A stretch of 64,000 nucleotides of DNA, from NCBI GenBank assembly GCA_038323375.1, contig JBBQGV010000014.1:18863-82862 (forward strand), written 5' to 3'. Source of the DNA: JABWAJ01 sp038323375. Lineage in GTDB: Bacteria; Bacteroidota; Bacteroidia; Chitinophagales; Saprospiraceae. Positions 22,725 through 29,698 of this stretch are shown piece after piece. The translations under genes were made by a program, and so were the position numbers. Positions within the stretch are counted from its first letter, which is position 1, and every line of letters starts with the position of its first letter. The notes under the pieces were generated by a model. The model saw only the letters and a program-made list of their open reading frames with translations, ran no database searches and had not been told where the DNA came from.

Positions 22725-25629
22725 CTTTCCCGTTTTTTATCAGCGGAATACGCACCCGAAAGGCATCCGCTGTTTCTTCAATAATAATTTTACTGTCGGT
22801 GAGTAATTCGTAGCGCCGGGCAATGCTTTGCAGGCCGAAGCCGGTTGATTTTTCTGCGGTCATCTTGCGCTGCAGGTTATTGGAAACCAACAGGTAGCGA
22901 CCATCCGGACTAACCGAAATGACCACTTCTAATTTTTTACCTTTGCTGATGACATTGTGTTTTACGGCGTTTTCCACCAGCATTTGCAGGGTCAACGGCG
23001 GCAGTAGGATGGACTGTTTTGCACCTGAATCGCATTCAATACGGAGGTTAAAATTATCGCCGTAGCGTTTCTTTAGCAAAAAAACATAGTTCCGTACCAA
23101 TTCTAATTCCTCCTCCAGCGGTATGACCTCCTTTTCGCGGTATTGCAGAATACTGCGGTAAAAATCGGACAGGGTTTCGACGTATTCCACGGCTAACCCC
23201 GGGTTTTCTTCTATGATGGTAATCAGGGTATTGAAACTGTTGAACAAAAAGTGCGGATTAATCTGGCTTTTCAACACTTCATACTGGCTTTCAATTTTCT
23301 CTTTTTTCAGCAATGCCGCTTGTTGTAAACGCTTATCTCGTAATTGAAGAAAGTAACGGGCAAGCACTGAGCCGGTGATAATCACCAGCAAAATAAACCA
23401 CCAGCGCATCCAGAAAGGCTGTAGGATGGTGAATGCGTATTGAACCACAGGCTCGTCATCAAAAGCGGCATTTTCAGAAGAAGCCACCAGGAAGGTATAA
23501 TCTCCCGGCGGCAGATTGGGGAAAACAGCCCGAAGGTCGGCGGATTCAATCCAATCCTGGTTATGCCCTTCCAGCTTGTAGCGGTAACGCACAGCATCTG
23601 GATCGGTATACCACAAACCCGTATATTCAAAAATAAGGTTGTTCTGATCGTATAAAAACCGAGGCTCCGCACCAAAATCTACCGGTTCCAGAAAGATGGA
23701 AACGTTTTTCAGCAAGGTGCGGGGATGTATGGCAAGGGTATCTTCGAGGGCGCTATACTTGATAATTTGATTACCAAAGCCCATCCAGATATTGTGTTGC
23801 TCATCTGTACAAAAAGCATTTAGATTGGGTTCTGCTTTTGAAATCCCGACTTCGTCGTCGTAATAGATCAGGTGTTTGGTCACCGGATCCAGGATATCTA
23901 CACCAGCAGCATGTGTTAAAAGCAAATCCCCCCGTTGGTTCGAGGCTAATCCCATGATGATCATTTTCCGCAGGCCTTCTTTCACACTGAGGCGCATGAA
24001 TTTTTTTCCGTCAAACTCAAAAATGCCCTCTTTGTCCGTGCTCATCCAGATATGGCCGCGGTCGTCTTCTGCAATCGAGTATACCGAGCCCAGCCGTATG
24101 TCCCCGGCATGCGTATAGTTGGTAATTTTGCCGTTTTCCAAAACGCTGATGCCTTTGCCGTCGGAGCCGAACCAGGTACGTCCTCTGCTGTCTACAAAGG
24201 ATTTGTAGATAAAATTGGATCCCAGGCCACTCTCATTATTGAGATTTTGAAAAGCGATAAGGCCATTTTCTAAGGGATTGCCCTGCAAAGTCAGGGCCGT
24301 CACGCCGCCAAAAGTTGCCAGCCAGAGCTGGTTCCCGAGGCCCGAAATAGAGATTACACTATTGGTCGTCAAGCCTCCTTTTTCGTTGATGTGCCGGATT
24401 TTGTGGCTTACAGGGTTATAACAATAAGCACCTTCGTCGTAAGTGCCAATCCAGATATTGTGGTAAGTGTCTTCATAAAGGGAAACGACATTGGCTTTTT
24501 CCGGCAACGACGACACCCTGACAAACTTCGCCGATACTTGGTTTTCGCGCACATAGAGCCCGCCTTCGGTTCCAGCCCATAACCGCTTATTATGGTCTGT
24601 AAGCAAAGCCTGGATATTGTCGAAAGGCGCAGTCAGGTATTCGAACCTGCGATTAGCCGAACACACGCCTTCGATATTGTTGAGCACCCACAAGTTGCCT
24701 TCAATATCTCGATGCAGGTCATAAATTTTAGCGTTCCGGAGCTTTTTCCAGTTGTCTGAAATTTTTTCTAACCGCTTGTCGGCAAAGGAGTAGCGCCACA
24801 AGCCATTCCCTTCGGTAGCAATCCACAGGTCGCGGTTTTCAAAAAGCGTCAGGCCATTAATCACCCCGATATTCCAATCCGGTGCGGGGTAAGAAAAGGT
24901 TTGTTTTTGGGTATTGTAGTGACAAAAACCATTGTCGTTCATCCCGATCCAGCAGTTTCCGACGGCATCGTGGACAATATCCCGCACAATTTCATCGGGC
25001 AGTCCGTCGGCTTTGGAAATATTTTCCACCTGTTTTTTGCCCTGGTTGAGGGTGCATATACTGATGCCATTGTCGGTTCCCAGCCACATTCGCCCTTGCT
25101 TGTCGGGCGACAACACGTAGATGTCATTGCTGGCTAACCCATCATCCGTATCAATATTGTAGAGGCGGTTGTTGTAAAGGTAATAGATGCCTTCTCCATA
25201 AGTGGCGATCCACAACACCCCGTTGCGGTCTTCGGCAATGCCTTTGATGGGGCTTGCCGGGTGGCCTTCTTCCGGTTGCCAGCGCTGTAATCGCCGGTAG
25301 TTGTTCATGAAAAATATCGAACCGTCTTCGTACCCAACCCAGAGCCGTTGATGACTATCGTAAAAAATTGCCGCAACCTGCTGGTTGTTAACCGGCAAAT
25401 CGGGCGCTTGGAATGCTGTAAATTCGATGCCATCGTATTGCAACAGTCCGCGGTTGGATCCAAACCACAAAAACCCGTCGCCTGACTCATAAACCAGCGT
25501 TATTTTTGCACCCTCCAAAGCCTCGCCAAGCAGATGCCGCCGAAAAAACGGCTCCTGCGCCCCCACCGTTTGCAACGCCCCCGAAAGGAGCGCAAAAAGC
25601 TGGATCAGATAATTCATGCGAGGTTTCAT
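22699..25629 (-). CDS. Sensor histidine kinase with Reg_prop beta-propeller sensor
   Basis: 976 residues from the ATG at 25629; the codon before it is TTG. A signal-type N-terminus is followed by many Reg_prop repeats (pattern LWFGSNRGLLQYDG, MWLGTDNGIS, IWIGTYDEGAY), which make a periplasmic propeller sensor (about 30-640). A Y_Y_Y domain (about 655-745), one transmembrane helix (about 755-775) and a LytS/YehU-type kinase follow. The phospho-acceptor His is in KSQINPHFLFNSFN, with an ATPase region around LVENAVKHNV and GFGLQSIARRYELL. It overlaps the LytTR regulator and follows the YceI gene by about 10 bp, so the three form an operon. The ligand is unknown. Confidence 0.93.
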   Translation of the reverse strand: MKPRMNYLIQLFALLSGALQTVGAQEPFFRRHLLGEALEGAKITLVYESGDGFLWFGSNRGLLQYDGIEFTAFQAPDLPVNNQQVAAIFYDSHQRLWVGYEDGSIFFMNNYRRLQRWQPEEGHPASPIKGIAEDRNGVLWIATYGEGIYYLYNNRLYNIDTDDGLASNDIYVLSPDKQGRMWLGTDNGISICTLNQGKKQVENISKADGLPDEIVRDIVHDAVGNCWIGMNDNGFCHYNTQKQTFSYPAPDWNIGVINGLTLFENRDLWIATEGNGLWRYSFADKRLEKISDNWKKLRNAKIYDLHRDIEGNLWVLNNIEGVCSANRRFEYLTAPFDNIQALLTDHNKRLWAGTEGGLYVRENQVSAKFVRVSSLPEKANVVSLYEDTYHNIWIGTYDEGAYCYNPVSHKIRHINEKGGLTTNSVISISGLGNQLWLATFGGVTALTLQGNPLENGLIAFQNLNNESGLGSNFIYKSFVDSRGRTWFGSDGKGISVLENGKITNYTHAGDIRLGSVYSIAEDDRGHIWMSTDKEGIFEFDGKKFMRLSVKEGLRKMIIMGLASNQRGDLLLTHAAGVDILDPVTKHLIYYDDEVGISKAEPNLNAFCTDEQHNIWMGFGNQIIKYSALEDTLAIHPRTLLKNVSIFLEPVDFGAEPRFLYDQNNLIFEYTGLWYTDPDAVRYRYKLEGHNQDWIESADLRAVFPNLPPGDYTFLVASSENAAFDDEPVVQYAFTILQPFWMRWWFILLVIITGSVLARYFLQLRDKRLQQAALLKKEKIESQYEVLKSQINPHFLFNSFNTLITIIEENPGLAVEYVETLSDFYRSILQYREKEVIPLEEELELVRNYVFLLKKRYGDNFNLRIECDSGAKQSILLPPLTLQMLVENAVKHNVISKGKKLEVVISVSPDGRYLLVSNNLQRKMTAEKSTGFGLQSIARRYELLTDSKIIIEETADAFRVRIPLIKNGKDESVNHRR

Positions 25630-25639
25630 CAATTCCTGT

Positions 25640-26185
25640 TTATGCTTTGGTCAACGTAGCGGATATTTTCACTTCGATCTCTTCTGCAACCTTTTGGAAA
25701 ACAATTCTTGGAATGTCAATATCGTGTTCCTTCAGCAAAACCGTAAATTTGGAGGAGATATTGATTTTCCCGTCGCTTACTTTAACCGTGCTTTTAATGA
25801 TGCGCTCCTGTTCGATGCCATGGATGGCTAATTTGCCTTTGGCGCGCACAATGTATTCTCCATCTTTGGTGAAATCGCACTGCTCAATGATCTTGCCGGA
25901 AAAAGTGGCATTTGGAAATCTGACGCTTTCCAGATAGTTTTCGTTGAAGTGCTCGCGTTGCAAAGCGCTGTTGAACCCCTGAAAAGAGTTCATCGGGATG
26001 CTGAATGCAAAGGTGCGGCTTTCTATGTCAATGATGCCTTTAATTTCCCGCGATTGTGCTTCGATCAATTCTAAAGGGGCGTCCGATTTGAAAAAAATCG
26101 TGCCTTCCGATAACTTATAGCGCTGCTGGGCAGCAATTGAAAACTGAACGAGGCAAAAAAAGGCAATGGTCAGAAAACGGATCAT
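25640..26185 (-). CDS. YceI-family periplasmic protein
   Basis: 181 residues with a signal peptide (MIRFLTIAFFCLVQFSIAA). The YceI lipocalin-like barrel is seen in QRYKLSEGTIFFKSDA, IKGIIDIESRTFAFSIPM, REHFNENYLESVRFPNATF and AKGKLAIHGIEQ. Members bind isoprenoids or other amphiphiles in the periplasm. It is the first gene of an operon with the propeller sensor kinase and LytTR regulator, so it may supply or buffer the signal molecule; that is inference from position. It is divergent from the CDF transporter gene across a 178-bp gap. Confidence 0.88.
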   Translation of the reverse strand: MIRFLTIAFFCLVQFSIAAQQRYKLSEGTIFFKSDAPLELIEAQSREIKGIIDIESRTFAFSIPMNSFQGFNSALQREHFNENYLESVRFPNATFSGKIIEQCDFTKDGEYIVRAKGKLAIHGIEQERIIKSTVKVSDGKINISSKFTVLLKEHDIDIPRIVFQKVAEEIEVKISATLTKA

Positions 26186-26363
26186 ACTTTAGTTTGAATT
26201 TTGATTTGAAGTACTTGTTCTATGCGATGCTGTCATATTCCGAAACAACTTACTCAGCAAGATTACACTGAAAAGCGGAAGAAACCAGTAGAAAAGCAGT
26301 TGAGCGGGAAAAATACCGTGCTGAATCGGAATTTTTCCACTTGCTTTGTAGTAAATTCACCGC

Positions 26364-27341
26364 ATGTCTCACCGGTCATTACAATTGGTCACCTTATGCA
26401 TCGGCACGTTGCTGATGGCCGTCAAGTTTATTGCCTGGTGGCTGACGAACTCCAATGCCGTCCTCTCCGATGCGTCTGAAAGTATCATCAATATTACTGC
26501 CGGAGTATTTGCATTTTACAGCCTTGGCTTAGCCGCAAAACCCAGGGACAGCAACCATCCTTACGGCCATGGCAAAATCGAATTCCTTTCTGCCGGATTC
26601 GAGGGGGGGCTGATTTTTCTCGCGGGCATTGGTATCGTCATCAAAGCAGGTTACAACATCGTTTATCCTCAAAGCATTCAGCATTTGGATATTGGCGTTT
26701 ACCTGACGGTGTTCAGCGGCGCGGTCAATTATGTGATGGGGCGCCTCCTGGAACGCCGGGGTCGCTTAGCCAGCTCCATGACGCTTATAGCCAGCGGCAA
26801 ACACCTCAAATCGGATGCCTGGTCTTCCTTAGGATTGGTGATTGGACTCCTGATTGTGACCTTCACCCAAATACCCGTTTTGGACAGCGTTGTTGCGGCC
26901 ATTTTTGGCCTGGTTATTCTTTTCACTGGCTTTCAGTTGATGCGAAAATCTGTTGCCGGCATCATGGACGAAGCAGATTATCACCTGATTGAGCAAATGG
27001 TGCAGGTATTGGATGAACACCGCCGCCCTACCTGGATAGACGTTCACAATTTCCGTGTCATCAAATATGGGGCTACCCTGCACATTGATTGCCACATCAC
27101 CGTGCCCTGGTATTTCAGCACCCGCGACTCGCACGGGGAAGTCAAAGCTTTTGAAAACCTCGTGGTGGAGAAAAATGAATTACCGGTTGAGTTGTTCGTT
27201 CACGTAGATCCCTGTGAACCGCCCGTGTCCTGTAGCATTTGCCAAAAAATGGATTGTGAAGTAAGGGCGGCGCCTTTTTCACACCATATTACCTGGAAGC
27301 TGGACAATATTATGGCGGATAAAAAACATACCCCGTCGTAG
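26364..27341 (+). CDS. Cation diffusion facilitator (CDF) metal exporter
   Basis: 325 residues. Six transmembrane helices are visible in about 10-200. The metal-site region in helix 2 reads VLSDASESIINITAG and is followed by HPYGHGKIEFLSAGFEG. Helix 5 carries a second site around SDAWSSLGLVIG. The cytoplasmic C-terminal domain (about 205-280, HNFRVIKYGATLHIDCHITVPW) is the usual dimerising metal sensor. Unusually, a tail follows with four cysteines (DPCEPPVSCSICQKMDC), a possible extra metal-binding motif. It should export zinc, iron or manganese using the proton gradient; the ion cannot be told. A strong hairpin follows the stop. Confidence 0.92.
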   Translation: MSHRSLQLVTLCIGTLLMAVKFIAWWLTNSNAVLSDASESIINITAGVFAFYSLGLAAKPRDSNHPYGHGKIEFLSAGFEGGLIFLAGIGIVIKAGYNIVYPQSIQHLDIGVYLTVFSGAVNYVMGRLLERRGRLASSMTLIASGKHLKSDAWSSLGLVIGLLIVTFTQIPVLDSVVAAIFGLVILFTGFQLMRKSVAGIMDEADYHLIEQMVQVLDEHRRPTWIDVHNFRVIKYGATLHIDCHITVPWYFSTRDSHGEVKAFENLVVEKNELPVELFVHVDPCEPPVSCSICQKMDCEVRAAPFSHHITWKLDNIMADKKHTPS

Positions 27342-27343
27342 GC

Positions 27344-27360
27344 GCGACCTTTGCGGTCGC
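27344..27360 (+). terminator. Hairpin after the CDF gene
   Basis: gcgacc-tttgc-ggtcgc forms a perfect six-pair GC-rich stem three bases after the stop codon, then cctgtttgc. The T run is weak, so it may be a Rho-independent terminator of low quality or an mRNA-end structure. Confidence 0.5.
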
Positions 27361-27488
27361 CCTGTTTGCCCATCGTCAACCGAAAATTGATAAAAAACAG
27401 TCGCTTTTCTGGTCGAATGATTACCAATCAGGCAGTTATTCTTAAGTTTTTTCTTCACTCGTCACTTATTTGATAACACTACTGAAAA

Positions 27489-27587
27489 TTTTCCACAATG
27501 AGTTATCCACAATGTGGAAAACAAAACCAACAAAACAACTAATTGATTTTCAATAAATAAGATTAGTTATCCACATTCTGTGGAAAA
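27489..27587. promoter_or_regulatory. Cluster of DnaA-box-like sites upstream of nrdB
   Basis: Two perfect ttatccaca boxes (27503-27511 and 27567-27575) and three ttttccaca-type boxes lie within 99 bp. The latter are 27489-27497 on plus, and 27513-27521 and 27579-27587 on minus. Each perfect box faces an inverted box 1 or 3 bases away. DnaA is known to control nrdAB in E. coli, and the next gene is nrdB. The alternative reading is a replication origin: the flanks are AT-rich, but no dnaA gene is in view. The sites are seen; their role is inferred. Confidence 0.7.
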
Positions 27588-27644
27588 TTAACTAAGCGGA
27601 AACTTATCTTTCTGCCCTATTTTCGTGAGCGCAACACCCATAAG

Positions 27645-27760
27645 GTTTGTTACGAACTTCCGCGCGGATATCGGAACAGCCCGGGCAACTTAGTCTTTAC
27701 TCCCACACAGGATATGTCGTTCCTGAAATAAACAGCAGGTGCCAGGTTCAGAGAACAAAC
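27645..27760. ncRNA. Strongly structured leader or small RNA before nrdB
   Basis: A closed multi-stem fold can be drawn by hand. The outer stem is gtttgtt-ac-gaac (27645-27657) with gttc-agag-aacaaac (27746-27760). Inside are ttccg/cggaa (27658-27662 with 27672-27676), ggca/tgcc (27684-27687 with 27740-27743) and cagga/tcctg (27708-27712 with 27721-27725). It lies between the DnaA-box cluster and nrdB. It could be a 5' leader of the nrd operon or an independent RNA on either strand. I checked the cobalamin riboswitch motif by eye and it does not fit. The class is unknown to me. Confidence 0.5.
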
Positions 27761-27768
27761 ACATTAAA

Positions 27769-27782
27769 CTACCGAGAGGTAG
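27769..27782 (+). other. Small hairpin before the nrdB start
   Basis: ctacc-gaga-ggtag with a tetraloop, followed eight bases later by a run of six T. It could be a leader terminator or attenuator belonging to the structured region upstream. It lies 37 bases before the nrdB ATG. Confidence 0.4.
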
Positions 27783-27818
27783 GGCTATAATTTTTTGTCT
27801 ATTAAATTTAGTAATCAA

Positions 27819-28802
27819 ATGACACAGCACGCGCCTATTGAGCCAATTTTAAAGGAGAATCCGAACCGCTTCGTCCTTTTCCCTATTGAGCACAGCGACA
27901 TTTGGGCTTTTTACAAAAAATCACAAGCCAGCTTCTGGACAGCGGAAGAGATTGACCTGAGCAGCGATCAAATTGACTGGACCGAACGCCTGAACGACGA
28001 CGAGCGCCATTTCATCAAGCATGTTCTGGCTTTTTTCGCAGCCAGCGACGGGATTGTCAATGAAAACTTAGCAGAAAACTTCGTCTCCGAAGTGCAGTAC
28101 ACCGAAGCCAAGTTCTTCTACGGTTTTCAGATCATGATGGAGAACATCCATTCCGAAACCTATTCGCTGCTGATAGACACCTATATTAAAGATAACAAAG
28201 AAAAAGATTACCTTTTTCACGCCATTGATACGCTGGATTGTGTGAAGAAAAAAGCGGAATGGGCGCTGCGTTGGATCAAAAACAGCAGTTTCGCAGAACG
28301 GCTCATCGCTTTTGCTGCGGTGGAAGGCATTTTCTTTTCCGGCTCGTTCTGTTCCATTTTCTGGCTCAAAAAACGGGGACTGATGCCGGGGCTTTCTTTC
28401 TCCAACGAACTAATTTCCCGCGACGAAGGCATGCACTGCGATTTCGCCTGCCTGCTCTACAACGACCACATTGTAAATAAGTTATCGCCGGAAACGGTGC
28501 GTAAAATTATCACCGACGCGGTGACCATTGAGAAAGATTTCGTTTCTGACGCCATCCCGGTCAAACTCATCGGCATGAACGCCGACCTGATGTGCCAATA
28601 CATCGAGTTCGTAGCCGACCGCCTGCTCATGGAACTGAAACAACCGAAAGTGTACAAAGTGGAAAACCCGTTCCCCTGGATGGACATGATCTCTATGCAA
28701 GGCAAAACTAACTTCTTCGAAAAACGCGTCGGCGATTACCAGAAGTCGGGTGTGATGACGACACGGGCGGAGCAAGTGTTTACGACGGATGCAGATTTTT
28801 AA
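27819..28802 (+). CDS. nrdB: Class I ribonucleotide reductase small subunit
   Basis: 327 residues from the ATG at 27819 (MTQHAPIEPILKENPNRF); a TTG at 27795 would only add eight residues. It is the radical-bearing R2 subunit. Residues of the diiron site are in EEIDLSSDQIDW, NLAENFVSEVQYTEAKFF and MMENIHSETYSLL, the last with the radical Tyr. A later pair is in SNELISRDEGMHCDFAC. The tail VFTTDADF is the R1-docking peptide. It works with NrdA, encoded about 900 bp downstream, to make deoxyribonucleotides. The usual tight nrdB-nrdA spacing is broken by hairpins and an Abi-like remnant. Five DnaA-box-like sites precede it. Confidence 0.95.
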   Translation: MTQHAPIEPILKENPNRFVLFPIEHSDIWAFYKKSQASFWTAEEIDLSSDQIDWTERLNDDERHFIKHVLAFFAASDGIVNENLAENFVSEVQYTEAKFFYGFQIMMENIHSETYSLLIDTYIKDNKEKDYLFHAIDTLDCVKKKAEWALRWIKNSSFAERLIAFAAVEGIFFSGSFCSIFWLKKRGLMPGLSFSNELISRDEGMHCDFACLLYNDHIVNKLSPETVRKIITDAVTIEKDFVSDAIPVKLIGMNADLMCQYIEFVADRLLMELKQPKVYKVENPFPWMDMISMQGKTNFFEKRVGDYQKSGVMTTRAEQVFTTDADF

Positions 28803-28832
28803 TGCAACTTACTGATAACAGAGTTTCTGAGT

Positions 28833-28961
28833 GCGGAGGCTTTGAGGAGTCTCCGCCAGCTTTTCAAAATTGGGTAAAAGAAAACGGGAGAAGGTTTCCC
28901 AACTCCCGTAATCATTCTTGCTCAACTTGGTTACGTTGCATGGCAAGAGGCTTTACCAAGT
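28833..28961. other. Three consecutive hairpins after nrdB
   Basis: Stems in order are gcggag/ctccgc (28833-28838 with 28851-28856), acgggag/ctcccgt (28884-28890 with 28903-28909) and acttggt/accaagt (28925-28931 with 28955-28961). None has a strong T run. The first could terminate or stabilise the nrdB mRNA. The group marks the left edge of the AT-rich insert that separates nrdB from nrdA. I see no gene in it. Confidence 0.5.
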
Positions 28962-29057
28962 GTTACGCTATAAAAATAATCTAAATTTCTCAATCCTACA
29001 AACAATAACTACTTATTTATTACCTCCTATCACTTTTAACCTTTAAATCTTATCATC

Positions 29058-29126
29058 ATGGAAAAATCACAAACAGCAACTGCTTCTTTATTAACCCCCT
29101 TTACACGGAATAAATTCTTTCAATGA
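29058..29126 (+). CDS. Possible 22-residue leader peptide
   Basis: A short frame (MEKSQTATASLLTPFTRNKF, 22 residues in all) whose TGA overlaps the ATG of the Abi-like gene as ATGA. It may be a leader, a coupling frame or chance. Nothing beyond the overlap supports it. Confidence 0.25.
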   Translation: MEKSQTATASLLTPFTRNKFFQ

Positions 29127-29527
29127 CTAAAAAAGAAATCATCAATGAATTCGTCTCTGCTCCACGCTTCGAAAAATATCTTAGTGCATGTGGAGACGAC
29201 TATGATTTAGCTTCTAAACTTTATAATTATAACTTATTGATCTCTATTAATTTTTATTCAATGCTATCCATCTTTGAGGTATCCTTAAGAAACAGCCTGA
29301 ATAAAGTGTTATCCAATCATTTTCAAGATAATGACTGGATTTTGAATCAAAAAGAGGGCTTTATGTCTAATCCCAAATTAGGGAATCGGTTTACTACACG
29401 CAAGCAAGTTCAAAGTGCAGAAGAGTCCTTGAAGAGAAAAGGGGTAAGGAATATTAGAAGCCAGATTGTAACTGAGTTGACTAAAGTTCAAGATGTTTAC
29501 GACAATCTTCATACTGCCTTGTTCTGA
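29123..29527 (+). pseudogene. Truncated Abi_2 (AbiD/AbiF-like) gene
   Basis: 134 residues match the N-terminal half of Abi-like proteins: RFEKYLSACGDDYDLASKLY, NLLISINFYSMLSIFEVSLRN, DNDWI and later RKQVQSAEESL and SQIVTELT. Members run to about 220-330 residues and carry a conserved FGFW region and an RN-x-x-x-H type motif in the second half. Here the sequence diverges after VTELT and stops soon. It is therefore likely a broken phage-defence gene. Codon use and base composition are AT-rich compared with the nrd genes on both sides, a sign of transfer. A short remnant follows at 29555. Confidence 0.55.
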
Positions 29528-29554
29528 ATAGGCGGGTCGAACCTAACAGACTGG

Positions 29555-29665
29555 ATGGGGAATGCTATTGGCAATCAGTCAATTGCTCATGAAGCGACAA
29601 AAGTTAATGAAATAATAAAAAAAATAGGAATTGGCAAGCCCTTTATTACGCTTACCATACCTTAA
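29555..29665 (+). other. Possible gene fragment after the Abi-like remnant
   Basis: A 36-residue open frame (starting MGNAIGNQSIAHEATKVNE and ending FITLTIP) in AT-rich sequence. It is in the insert between nrdB and nrdA and ends 34 bases before nrdA. It may be the displaced 3' end of another gene. I cannot identify the source, and it is too short to be sure it is coding. Confidence 0.25.
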
Positions 29666-29698
29666 TTCATAATTGTGCAACACACTGAATAAGTCATC

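Noticed and set aside
27600..27800. Cobalamin riboswitch before the nrd genes
   Set aside because: Although ggtgcc occurs, the B12 box and the other conserved blocks are missing in the right order. A class I reductase also does not need cobalamin.
27342..27818. Chromosomal origin of replication
   Set aside because: DnaA boxes are present, but no dnaA, dnaN or other origin-linked gene is visible and strand skew cannot be judged from this window. Kept only as an alternative to nrd control.
28802..28984. 60-residue frame after nrdB
   Set aside because: It runs through three strong hairpins and shows no coding signature.
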